Shown: positions 6,778 to 11,406 of the stretch, one piece after another
How positions within the stretch are numbered: the first letter of the stretch is position 1
Layout of the letters: every line of letters starts with the position of its first letter
Assembly: GCA_041665985.1 (NCBI GenBank)
Contig: JBAYHV010000024.1
Coordinates: 1-11,406 of the forward strand
Origin: CAIRYW01 sp041665985
GTDB lineage: Bacteria > Patescibacteriota > Minisyncoccia > Phycocordibacterales > CAIRYW01
DNA length: 11,406 nt
Direction: 5' to 3'
Program-made: the position numbers and the translations under genes
The notes under the pieces: model-generated
Told to the model about the DNA's origin: nothing
Database searches by the model: none
Seen by the model: the letters and a program-made list of their open reading frames with translations, nothing else

Positions 6778-7543
6778 ATGTATTCAATTTCATATATCTA
6801 TGACCCTCGAAAGAATTATAAATAGCAATTTTATATTCACGGCAAAAATCTAGTATTCCATACATATTTTTCTTTATTTGAGCAGCCGCATCAGAATCAA
6901 CTTTATTTTTTATTAAATGATGAACAATTTCTTTTGTTAAATTTTCTGTTCTGTTTTTTATTATTTCTTCTGCCTGATCTGGACCAAGCTCTGGCGTTTC
7001 CAAACTACGGATAAAAAGCATTTTTGTTGTTGGTGTTATAACAAAAACAGCCTGCACTGAACTTTTTTCAAAATCAACTATCAGGCCTTTCATATCAACG
7101 AATGATGCTGGTGCATCAAAGGTACCATGAGTGTGCATTACAAAAGCTAAGTATTCTCTTTTTTCATATCTGCTATCATTATTTATAGATTTTCTACGCA
7201 AAGATATATTTGTCAAAACCTTGTCAGTCGTTCCAACATTAACCGAATTACCTATCATCATTTCACCATCAATATTTATTTTTGCAGACATAGCTCTTTC
7301 TTTCTTTTCTGGATCGTCCATTGTCTCTTTCAAAATTTTATCAATAGAGTCTGCAATGATCCCCTTTATTTCAATAATTTCAGGCATTTTTTCATAAGGA
7401 ACAGGATGTTTTTTTACTGAATTTTCAATTGCTTGTATAAATCTATCTGTATACCAAATAGTTTTTGGTGTATTTAATTCAGCAGTTTTTTCTTCCTCGA
7501 TTTCAGTTTGTTCTTCAATAATTTCTTCTGGGTGTGTTTCCAT
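6776..7543 (-). CDS. JAMM/MPN-type metalloprotease-like protein
   Basis: From the ATG at 7543 the product is 255 residues. A TTG 66 bp further upstream would extend the frame, but the ATG lies 7 nt after a good -10 (TACAAT) and opens the natural acidic N-terminus METHPEEIIEEQ. Residues 137-150 match the JAMM zinc signature H-x-H-x7-S-x2-D exactly: His137, His139, Ser147, Asp150. Glu94, in INIDGEMMIGNS, is a candidate for the upstream catalytic glutamate. Proteins with this signature include RadC-like proteins, Mov34/JAB isopeptidases and prokaryotic JAB peptidases, where the residues bind zinc. A peptidase or isopeptidase activity is inferred. The C-terminal third (184-255) is helical and charged, and no signal peptide is seen. 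No ubiquitin-like or E1-like gene is adjacent. Confidence 0.75.
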   Translation of the reverse strand: METHPEEIIEEQTEIEEEKTAELNTPKTIWYTDRFIQAIENSVKKHPVPYEKMPEIIEIKGIIADSIDKILKETMDDPEKKERAMSAKINIDGEMMIGNSVNVGTTDKVLTNISLRRKSINNDSRYEKREYLAFVMHTHGTFDAPASFVDMKGLIVDFEKSSVQAVFVITPTTKMLFIRSLETPELGPDQAEEIIKNRTENLTKEIVHHLIKNKVDSDAAAQIKKNMYGILDFCREYKIAIYNSFEGHRYMKLNT

Positions 7544-7550
7544 AATAGAT

Positions 7551-7556
7551 ATTGTA
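7551..7556 (-). promoter_or_regulatory. Probable -10 box of the JAMM-like gene
   Basis: On the - strand TACAAT (7556-7551) ends 7 nt before the ATG at 7543, which predicts a leaderless or nearly leaderless mRNA. There is no TG extension and only a poor -35, so this is weaker than the other examples. Confidence 0.45.
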
Positions 7557-7599
7557 TATCTAATCCCAACATTTGCACCATTAAAGACATGATATAATA

Positions 7600-7629
7600 T
7601 TGGTAACAATATTTTCTTTCTTTAATAAT
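7600..7629 (+). promoter_or_regulatory. Promoter upstream of the 85-residue gene
   Basis: TTGGTA (7600-7605), an 18-bp spacer and AATAAT (7624-7629) make a moderate promoter match. Start near 7636 would give a leader of about 127 nt, the longest in the window. It is divergent from the JAMM-like gene. Confidence 0.45.
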
Positions 7630-7641
7630 TTTCTCTCCTGA

Positions 7642-7758
7642 TCTTGCTCAAAACAAGACCCAAACCTTGGTAAGTAGAGAGGAATTAAGTTAACAAATGT
7701 TAACTGAGTCCTCCCTGCTCAACAATTGAGATGAGGGAAGTACTTTAACAAAAGGAGA
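7642..7758 (+). promoter_or_regulatory. Structured 5' leader with Shine-Dalgarno site
   Basis: Four hairpins can form in series: TCTTG/CAAGA (7642-7658), CCAA/TTGG (7660-7670), AGTTAACA/TGTTAACT (7688-7705, 2-nt loop, closed by GAGGA/TCCTC at 7679-7683 with 7709-7713), and TCCCT/AGGGA plus CTCAA/TTGAG (7712-7738). The last two compete for bases 7712-7713. The Shine-Dalgarno AGGAGA (7753-7758) stays outside. A regulatory leader is inferred; no known riboswitch class was recognised. Confidence 0.5.
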
Positions 7759-7762
7759 AAAG

Positions 7763-8020
7763 ATGAATGCACTATTAGTTAGGGACGCAGCCTTTGTTCT
7801 TGATGTACAGGTAGAACGAGTATTCGGCCTTGCTTTTGAGTATGGGGAGGCTCCGAAAAGTAAAAAGTACATCATGGAAACCTACTACGATTGGTATTAT
7901 TCAGGAGAAATACATCCAGTAGTTCAAGACTTCGTGATCGATGTCTTGGCCAGCAGAATACTACCAGTAAGACTCCTAAAAAGTGGATCCTCCACTCCAA
8001 CGCACTATCACCACGAATGA
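7763..8020 (+). CDS. Small protein of unknown function
   Basis: The 85-residue product has the clearest Shine-Dalgarno sequence in the window (AGGAGA, 4 nt before the ATG). It is acidic to neutral and rich in aromatic residues around YIMETYYDWYYSGEIHPVVQDF (residues 36-57), and ends in a Ser/Thr- and His-rich tail, THYHHE. No signal peptide, cysteine or membrane helix is seen. I do not recognise a family. It is followed by a near-perfect terminator and preceded by a long folded leader, so it is a single-gene unit under what looks like post-initiation control. GC content (about 42-45%) is above that of the AT-rich flanking genes. Confidence 0.75.
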   Translation: MNALLVRDAAFVLDVQVERVFGLAFEYGEAPKSKKYIMETYYDWYYSGEIHPVVQDFVIDVLASRILPVRLLKSGSSTPTHYHHE

Positions 8021-8037
8021 AGTGGAAAAATTCACAA

Positions 8038-8074
8038 ACAGCTTACTTTAATGCAAAGTAAGCTGTATTTTTTT
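8038..8074. terminator. Strong terminator between convergent genes
   Basis: A perfect 12-bp stem (8038-8049 with 8055-8066) with a 5-nt loop is followed on the + strand by A and seven T residues (8068-8074). On the - strand the tail is TTTGTG, so it may also end the pentapeptide-repeat transcript, whose stop codon overlaps the T-run. Confidence 0.9.
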
Positions 8075-8705
8075 AATCTTCAATTATTAGTCCAAAAAGT
8101 GAGGAAAGATATATGGCCTGAGCTGTATTTACCTTTAAACCATTTATTGATTCTTTTCCTATGTGAATATTTTCAATAATAGAACCTTTTAGGCTGACAT
8201 TAGAAAATTTTGCTTGCGAAAATTGAACATCCGTTAGATCGCAATTTTGAAATACAACATTTTTTAATTGAGCACCGATAAAATCAGAATCTTTCAAATC
8301 ACAGTCAATAAAAGCTGTATCTTTAATTTTTGCAAATCTAAATGAAGAATTTGAACATTTAGAATTATGAATTACCACATCAATAAAATTTGCTTCACCA
8401 CATTCAGTTCCTTGAATTCGGCAGTTTTCTATCTTAACTCTTTGAAAAAAAGTTTCTTTTATTTTTGATCCGGCAAAATTAACTTTTTTCAAAATTGAAT
8501 CAGTAATTTTTAGCTCTCTAATCGAAGATGACTGAAAAGTAATATTTTCTGCAATAACTTCATACAAATTTATTTCATTTATTTCTTTATCATTAAAAGA
8601 CAGGTCGCTAATTAAAGCCGACTCAACATCTAATCCAGAAGTATCTTCATCCACATTTTTTTTATTCAATTGTTCTTTTTTTAAAATAGGTTTTTTTATT
8701 TCCAT
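8073..8705 (-). CDS. Pentapeptide-repeat protein
   Basis: The 210-residue product has, from about residue 40 to 185, repeated five-residue steps with a central hydrophobic residue and a small residue two positions before it, such as VNFAGSKIKETFFQ, ANFIDVVIHNS, SSFRFAKIKDTAFIDCDLKDSDF (in parts) and LKNVVFQNCDLTDVQF. These build a right-handed quadrilateral beta-helix. The N-terminus (1-35) is charged and outside the helix; the C-terminus (QAIYLSSLFGLIIED) is the usual helical cap. Family roles include DNA mimicry against gyrase, scaffolding and effectors, but most members are uncharacterised, and this one has no signal peptide. It is AT-rich like the recognisable neighbours, with a leaderless promoter. 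Confidence 0.9.
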   Translation of the reverse strand: MEIKKPILKKEQLNKKNVDEDTSGLDVESALISDLSFNDKEINEINLYEVIAENITFQSSSIRELKITDSILKKVNFAGSKIKETFFQRVKIENCRIQGTECGEANFIDVVIHNSKCSNSSFRFAKIKDTAFIDCDLKDSDFIGAQLKNVVFQNCDLTDVQFSQAKFSNVSLKGSIIENIHIGKESINGLKVNTAQAIYLSSLFGLIIED

Positions 8706-8711
8706 TTACTG

Positions 8712-8720
8712 AGTATACCA
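8712..8720 (-). promoter_or_regulatory. Extended -10 promoter of the pentapeptide-repeat gene
   Basis: On the - strand TGG plus TATACT (8720-8712) ends 6 nt before the ATG at 8705, the same arrangement and the same bases as upstream of the 2H phosphoesterase gene. A leaderless mRNA is predicted. Confidence 0.65.
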
Positions 8721-8723
8721 AAT

Positions 8724-8751
8724 TTGACATTTCAACCTTAAATGTTATTAA
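8724..8751 (+). promoter_or_regulatory. Promoter of the 143-residue gene, back to back with the previous one
   Basis: TTGACA (8724-8729), a 16-bp spacer ending in TGT, and TATTAA (8746-8751) combine a consensus -35 with an extended -10. The ATG at 8761 is 9 nt downstream, so the leader is 0-3 nt. Both divergent promoters fit in the 55 bp between the genes. Confidence 0.55.
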
Positions 8752-8760
8752 TCACTACAA

Positions 8761-9192
8761 ATGAGTACTTCCCAACTGCAATTAGATCAGCAGAGGGTAA
8801 CTCAGGATCTTTTAAAAAATTCCGGAACGATAAGGTTTATAAAAAACCAAACTTTTGGAAAAATTCCGATGTACAAAAGTCAGTCGAGTCTTCTCACAGA
8901 ACTCGGCTGGAATATTGTCAAAATTGGAATTGAAACAGAAAAACTTGAGACTGAAATATTGATGATGGCTCTTATGGCCGTCAATCATATAGCTAAGTAC
9001 GAAAAGCTTACCAAGCAAGTACGTAGCCGAAAAAATGAGCTTCAAGCAATTCTCTACAAACGAGATAATGTTTCCAAAACTGAAGGTGAAAGAAGATACT
9101 TTGGAACTATCGAGCTTCGCTATCGAATCTGGACATCTCACATCCCTTCTAAAATCCTCAAAAAGATCCTAAGAAACCCTACCTCACGATGA
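8761..9192 (+). CDS. Unrecognised 143-residue basic protein
   Basis: The product is not recognised. It is basic and mainly helical: a Gln-rich N-terminus (MSTSQLQLDQQ), a central helical stretch around residues 45-82 with the hydrophobic run ILMMALMAVNHI (66-77), and a very basic C-terminus (IPSKILKKILRNPTSR, 128-143). No cysteine, signal peptide or zinc motif is present. Nucleic-acid or membrane-surface association is possible from the charge, but this is weak inference. The start matches the promoter spacing and no Shine-Dalgarno sequence is seen. The stop codon lies inside the terminator hairpin. An overlapping frame beginning at 8742 is judged a shadow. Confidence 0.65.
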   Translation: MSTSQLQLDQQRVTQDLLKNSGTIRFIKNQTFGKIPMYKSQSSLLTELGWNIVKIGIETEKLETEILMMALMAVNHIAKYEKLTKQVRSRKNELQAILYKRDNVSKTEGERRYFGTIELRYRIWTSHIPSKILKKILRNPTSR

Positions 9193-9204
9193 GGTATTTT
9201 TTTT
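9180..9204 (+). terminator. Intrinsic terminator of the 143-residue gene
   Basis: TACCTC (9180-9185) pairs with GAGGTA (9191-9196), with a 5-nt loop, and is followed by eight T residues (9197-9204). The stop codon (9190-9192) is within the hairpin. Confidence 0.85.
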
Positions 9205-9206
9205 GC

Positions 9207-9232
9207 AAAAAAAATCCTGCAAATGTTGCAGG
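9207..9232 (-). terminator. Intrinsic terminator of the 134-residue gene
   Basis: On the - strand CCTGCAA (9232-9226) pairs with TTGCAGG (9222-9216) around a 3-nt loop; one A and then eight T residues (9214-9207) follow. It is separated from the opposing terminator only by GC. Confidence 0.85.
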
Positions 9233-9241
9233 TTTTAAAAA

Positions 9242-9646
9242 TTATTTTATTTGTACTCGGTAACGATTGATTCCACGCTCAGGAACCGATAACCCTCCTC
9301 CCCACTGAGATGTAAATAAGTCGAGACCGCGGACAACTTGTCCAGCCACAGTGATATCTGACAATGGCACAAACGGCTTGCAAAGAAACCATGTACCAAG
9401 CTCGCAGGTTTGAAAATTCACATCCTCGCCTCTTGGTAAGGTAACAAACTCTCTCATACTGAGCTCTTTGATCGGAAATGCCATTATGCTTTTTATTTGC
9501 TTAGACATTTCCTCCTGTTTTTTCTGCGCCTCGATTTTATCCTGAAAAGCCTTCAGTTCGAGCTCTTTTGCCTTCATACGTTTTTCACGAGATTGTTGAA
9601 GTGTCGTGATACCGATCATTTTAGCTAGTTTTTCAATAATGTTCAT
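9242..9646 (-). CDS. Unrecognised 134-residue protein with coiled-coil N-terminus
   Basis: Residues about 14-55 are a charged, Lys/Glu/Gln-rich helix with heptad spacing, likely a coiled coil. Residues 56-134 look like a compact beta domain (EFVTLPRGEDVNF, GTWFLCKPFVPLSDITVAG, GLDLFTSQWGGGL). Two cysteines (81 and 89) are present. There is no signal peptide, so it is probably cytoplasmic, perhaps oligomeric through the helix. No family is recognised. The ATG at 9646 follows a 14-nt leader with GGAAC about 9 nt upstream as a weak ribosome site. The gene is flanked by its own promoter and terminator, and its GC (about 45%) is above that of the AT-rich genes. Confidence 0.7.
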   Translation of the reverse strand: MNIIEKLAKMIGITTLQQSREKRMKAKELELKAFQDKIEAQKKQEEMSKQIKSIMAFPIKELSMREFVTLPRGEDVNFQTCELGTWFLCKPFVPLSDITVAGQVVRGLDLFTSQWGGGLSVPERGINRYRVQIK

Positions 9647-9665
9647 AGTGCATTTGTTCCAAATT

Positions 9666-9694
9666 AGATTAGGTGAAGTTTAAAGAAATGTAAA
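9666..9694 (-). promoter_or_regulatory. Promoter of the 134-residue gene
   Basis: TTTACA (9694-9689), 17 bp, then TAATCT (9671-9666) on the - strand. A start at 9660-9659 would make the mRNA begin GGAACAAA, as is also predicted for the lipoprotein gene. Confidence 0.5.
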
Positions 9695-9743
9695 GCTTTA
9701 TATTTTTATATTGCTTTATGCGATTCAAAATATTTAATTTAGA

Positions 9744-9789
9744 TAAAAAAATTGACCTCTTGGTGAGAGAGGTCTGCTTTTTTTTTGTT
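9744..9789. terminator. Bidirectional terminator after the lipoprotein gene
   Basis: GACCTCT (9754-9760) pairs with AGAGGTC (9768-9774), with a 7-nt loop. T-rich tails follow on both strands: TGCTTTTTTTTT on the +, AATTTTTTT on the -. On the - strand it ends the lipoprotein transcript. Confidence 0.8.
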
Positions 9790-9792
9790 TGT

Positions 9793-10185
9793 TCAGAAGC
9801 TACTGAAACGGGAACCACCCATTCCTTCGGCGGCGGACATAATGTCCCCTTGGTCTGTAAGGCGGAAATCCGCGAGACGACCGTCGGGGCCAAACATAGC
9901 CTTCGAGGTTTGAACATGAACGAACGGGCCGGCATACGGGATTTGACGGAGCCATTGCTGACCTCCCCAGACCCAGATCTCACCGTGACCAGTGATCTGC
10001 TTTCCAGATGGATCCCCCCAGATGGCAAGTACCTGACTTTTGGACATGCCGACTCGGAGAGTTTGAGTTTCAGTTGATTTGGTGACACCGGGAGTTGACG
10101 TTGTCTCTTCCGTTGTTCCAGTTGTTCCGCATGCCACAAGAAGGAGCATGCAGACCGACGCGATACCTGCGATTACTTTGTTCAT
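9793..10185 (-). CDS. BamE/SmpA-like lipoprotein
   Basis: The 130-residue product starts with a lipoprotein signal: hydrophobic residues 4-18 and a lipobox Leu16-Val-Ala-Cys19, so Cys19 should be acylated and anchored to the membrane. A Thr-rich linker (21-42) follows. Residues 43-75 match the SmpA/OmlA/BamE-type fold: LRVGMSKSQVLAIWGDPS, then a GEIWVW strand. The Gly/Ser-rich tail is short. In Proteobacteria BamE belongs to the outer-membrane assembly complex; related small lipoproteins of unknown role occur elsewhere, so a Bam role is not claimed. The gene is about 55% GC, far above its surroundings, which suggests transfer. The leader is about 15 nt, with GAGGAAC as a distant ribosome site. 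Confidence 0.8.
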   Translation of the reverse strand: MNKVIAGIASVCMLLLVACGTTGTTEETTSTPGVTKSTETQTLRVGMSKSQVLAIWGDPSGKQITGHGEIWVWGGQQWLRQIPYAGPFVHVQTSKAMFGPDGRLADFRLTDQGDIMSAAEGMGGSRFSSF

Positions 10186-10206
10186 TCGGAATTTTGTTCC
10201 TCAAAT

Positions 10207-10235
10207 AAAATACAATACTTATTGAAATTAAGCAA
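10207..10235 (-). promoter_or_regulatory. Promoter of the lipoprotein gene
   Basis: TTGCTT (10235-10230), 17 bp, then TATTTT (10212-10207) on the - strand. Initiation at 10200 gives an mRNA beginning GGAACAAA; its first 13 nt can form a small GGAA/TTCC hairpin. Confidence 0.5.
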
Positions 10236-10309
10236 GTTTTTAGGTGTAATACACAAACAAATATTGAACAAAAAAAATACTTAAGTATATTTAAATTACT
10301 GATTAAAAA

Positions 10310-10339
10310 TTGACATAACATCTATCATGATGCAATATT
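10310..10339 (+). promoter_or_regulatory. Promoter of the 100-residue gene
   Basis: A consensus TTGACA (10310-10315) is followed by an 18-bp spacer ending in TGC and an AATATT -10 (10334-10339). The leader is about 26 nt and A/T-rich, with no Shine-Dalgarno sequence. A 12-bp palindrome (10277-10288, centre TTAA) upstream, between the divergent promoters, could be an operator. Confidence 0.5.
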
Positions 10340-10371
10340 CTGTTTGAAATAGTTCTTAAAATTAAAAAAAT

Positions 10372-10674
10372 ATGTACAACGTCGTATTCGAATGCAAAGC
10401 TAAAACAGGCGGTTTTGTCGGAAGTCGTTTTTGGAGCACCTTCAAATCGGAAGAGGCTTTTAAGAAATCATGGGCAAAAGAAACAAAATCAACCAGAGAA
10501 ATCATCGCTGAGGGCATCTCAGAAAAAAGGTGTGCCGAGATTGTCAACGAGGCACCCCTCACGTGCCAGATAACGGCGATTTTCGAAAAATCTCGGGACA
10601 AAAAAGGAGTGATGAACGAAGGAATATTGAGGATGGAATTTTTGCGTCTCATATTTTCCAAATTATTTAAGTAA
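10372..10674 (+). CDS. Unrecognised 100-residue protein
   Basis: The product is basic, without signal peptide or membrane segment. It begins with a probable beta strand (MYNVVFECKAKTGGF), a turn (GSRFWSTF) and a helix (SEEAFKKSWAKET), then a second helix (ISEKRCAEIVNEA), a strand (LTCQITAIFEKS) and a C-terminal helix (GILRMEFLRLIFSKLFK). The strand-helix-helix-strand order suggests a small alpha/beta fold. Cysteines occur at 8, 54 and 65, without a metal-binding pattern. No family is recognised. It has a consensus -35 promoter and a terminator, and converges with the Cys-rich gene. The opposite-strand frame over the same bases is judged a shadow. Confidence 0.65.
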   Translation: MYNVVFECKAKTGGFVGSRFWSTFKSEEAFKKSWAKETKSTREIIAEGISEKRCAEIVNEAPLTCQITAIFEKSRDKKGVMNEGILRMEFLRLIFSKLFK

Positions 10675-10704
10675 CCCGCGATTTTTTATTGCGGGTATTT
10701 TTTT
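10674..10704 (+). terminator. Intrinsic terminator of the 100-residue gene
   Basis: ACCCGC (10674-10679) pairs with GCGGGT (10691-10696), with an 11-nt loop, followed by A and seven T residues (10698-10704). The stem starts at the last base of the stop codon. Confidence 0.85.
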
Positions 10705-10718
10705 GCAAAAAATTGTAC

Positions 10719-10749
10719 AAAAAAAATCCGCTACTGTTTACAGAGCGGA
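10719..10749 (-). terminator. Intrinsic terminator of the Cys-rich gene
   Basis: On the - strand TCCGCT (10749-10744) pairs with AGCGGA (10732-10727), followed by eight T residues (10726-10719). The stop codon (10740-10738) lies in the loop. Confidence 0.85.
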
Positions 10750-11211
10750 AGGTTTTAAATCAGTCACCAATGGACCTGAGGAGCAAACCAACTCCCCGAA
10801 CGAATTGAGTACACCAAATCGATTATTATCGTTCAAATTATTTTTCAAACAATGTGCATTATCGCACCCAATCTGGTAACTATGACCAAAACATGTAACC
10901 GATAAAACATGTACGGGTTGAATATTTACGTCTGGGTTTCTTGGGGTCGCGTCATTGAAGTAAAGAAATACTCCGACTTTACCGCTTTTATCCACCTTGA
11001 TAGCTTCTGCACACAGAGGGCAAAAGGCGATTGTTGAGGTGCTTGTATCTGCAACTACCTCTTCAGCACTATCAGTAGCCAAAGGTCCATATTTGGCTGT
11101 GATTGATTTCGGAATTTGATCATTTGAATTATCCAACCACCTTCTGAGCGAAAGAGGTAGGAGTCTTTTAAGGAACGGGGCGAGGAACAGGGCGATTTTC
11201 ATAGCAAACAT
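10738..11211 (-). CDS. Unrecognised Cys-rich protein with hydrophobic N-terminus
   Basis: The 157-residue frame could start at 11211 or at the second ATG at 11202 (154 residues, MKIALFLAPF); neither has a Shine-Dalgarno sequence. Residues 4-20 are hydrophobic but are followed by a basic LRRWL patch, so they may be an amphipathic or membrane helix, not a cleaved signal. Cys64-x-x-Cys67 (FCPLCAEAIKV), Cys107, Cys116 and Cys121, with His110 and His120 nearby, suggest a zinc site or disulfides; Cys143 is separate. The part between (GVFLYFNDATP) looks beta-rich. No family is recognised. It is a single-gene unit with its own terminator, converging with the 100-residue gene. Confidence 0.65.
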   Translation of the reverse strand: MFAMKIALFLAPFLKRLLPLSLRRWLDNSNDQIPKSITAKYGPLATDSAEEVVADTSTSTIAFCPLCAEAIKVDKSGKVGVFLYFNDATPRNPDVNIQPVHVLSVTCFGHSYQIGCDNAHCLKNNLNDNNRFGVLNSFGELVCSSGPLVTDLKPSAL

Positions 11212-11231
11212 AATTTAACAACATAAATGCT

Positions 11232-11260
11232 TATATAGCAAATCTTTAGCAGTATTTCAG
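11232..11260 (-). promoter_or_regulatory. Possible promoter of the Cys-rich gene
   Basis: CTGAAA (11260-11255), 17 bp, then TATATA (11237-11232) on the - strand, predicting a leader of about 14 nt to the ATG at 11211. This supports the longer start slightly. Confidence 0.4.
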
Positions 11261-11273
11261 AACTTTTTTAATC

Positions 11274-11406
11274 AATAAAGTTCCTCGCAGCAAGCAGACA
11301 GAGGTATTAAATACCAGAACTCGCTTTCACCACAAGAGCACTTCTTATTTTCTAATTCGTTCCTCATAAGAAAATAAAGTCGCACCACAAGAGTATTTCC
11401 GATTTC
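11274..11406. repeat. 133-bp direct repeat, copy 2 (truncated by window end)
   Basis: Matches 3150-3282 at 132 of 133 positions in the same orientation, 8124 bp downstream. Identity runs to the last base, so the repeat continues outside the window. Here it lies upstream of a - strand gene and not after a stop codon, which shows it is not simply part of the CAP gene. Confidence 0.95.

Noticed and set aside
7544..7609. N-terminal extension of the JAMM-like protein from a TTG codon
   Set aside because: No ribosome site, the added residues are unlike the acidic N-terminus, and a -10 box directly precedes the ATG at 7543.
9669..10139. Other-frame open reading frames across the lipoprotein gene on both strands
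   Set aside because: The GC-rich composition lengthens shadow frames here; only the frame 9793-10185 has a lipobox, a domain match and matching promoter and terminator.
8761..11211. Small single genes as integron cassettes
   Set aside because: Mixed orientation, private promoters and terminators, no attC-like sites with conserved core sequences and no integrase seen.

Overview
The window most likely comes from a member of the Patescibacteria (Candidate Phyla Radiation, Parcubacteria group). This is inferred from remembered family resemblance, not from a marker gene. The evidence is a CAP-domain membrane protein with the N-terminal stretch FIPHEGNDHQPH, a secreted beta-helix protein with a Gly/Ser linker and helical tail, AT-rich coding sequence, and several genes that appear to be transcribed without a leader. 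No rRNA, tRNA, CRISPR array, transposase, integrase or phage structural gene was found.

Layout. Bases 1-3154 hold two envelope genes on the + strand: a large secreted beta-helix protein and a membrane-anchored CAP protein, separated by a perfect 44-bp palindrome. Bases 3150-3518 are a gene-free, hairpin-rich region. Its first 133 bp recur at 11274-11406 with one mismatch, so an 8.1-kb segment lies between two direct repeats; the second copy runs off the window. Bases 3519-5490 hold a small secreted protein (- strand) and an LctP-family lactate permease (+). Bases 5781-8705 hold a 2H phosphoesterase, an 81-residue protein, a JAMM/MPN-type metalloprotease-like protein (-), an 85-residue protein behind a folded leader, and a pentapeptide-repeat protein (-). 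Bases 8761-11211 hold five small single-gene units in mixed orientation: two unrecognised + strand proteins, an unrecognised - strand protein, a BamE/SmpA-like lipoprotein and a cysteine-rich protein.

Organisation. Nearly every gene has its own promoter and its own intrinsic terminator, so there is little operon structure. Two classes stand out. The AT-rich genes of recognisable family (CAP protein, permease, 2H phosphoesterase, pentapeptide protein) have an extended -10 box ending 6 nt before the start codon, which predicts leaderless mRNAs. Most of the short, unrecognised genes have -35/-10 promoters, 5' leaders of about 14-130 nt, sometimes a Shine-Dalgarno sequence, and usually higher GC; the lipoprotein gene reaches about 55% GC. 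The second class, sitting between the direct repeats, looks like an accumulation of imported or fast-evolving small genes. No single pathway links the genes. The shared theme is the cell surface (two large envelope proteins, a secreted peptide, a lipoprotein and a permease).
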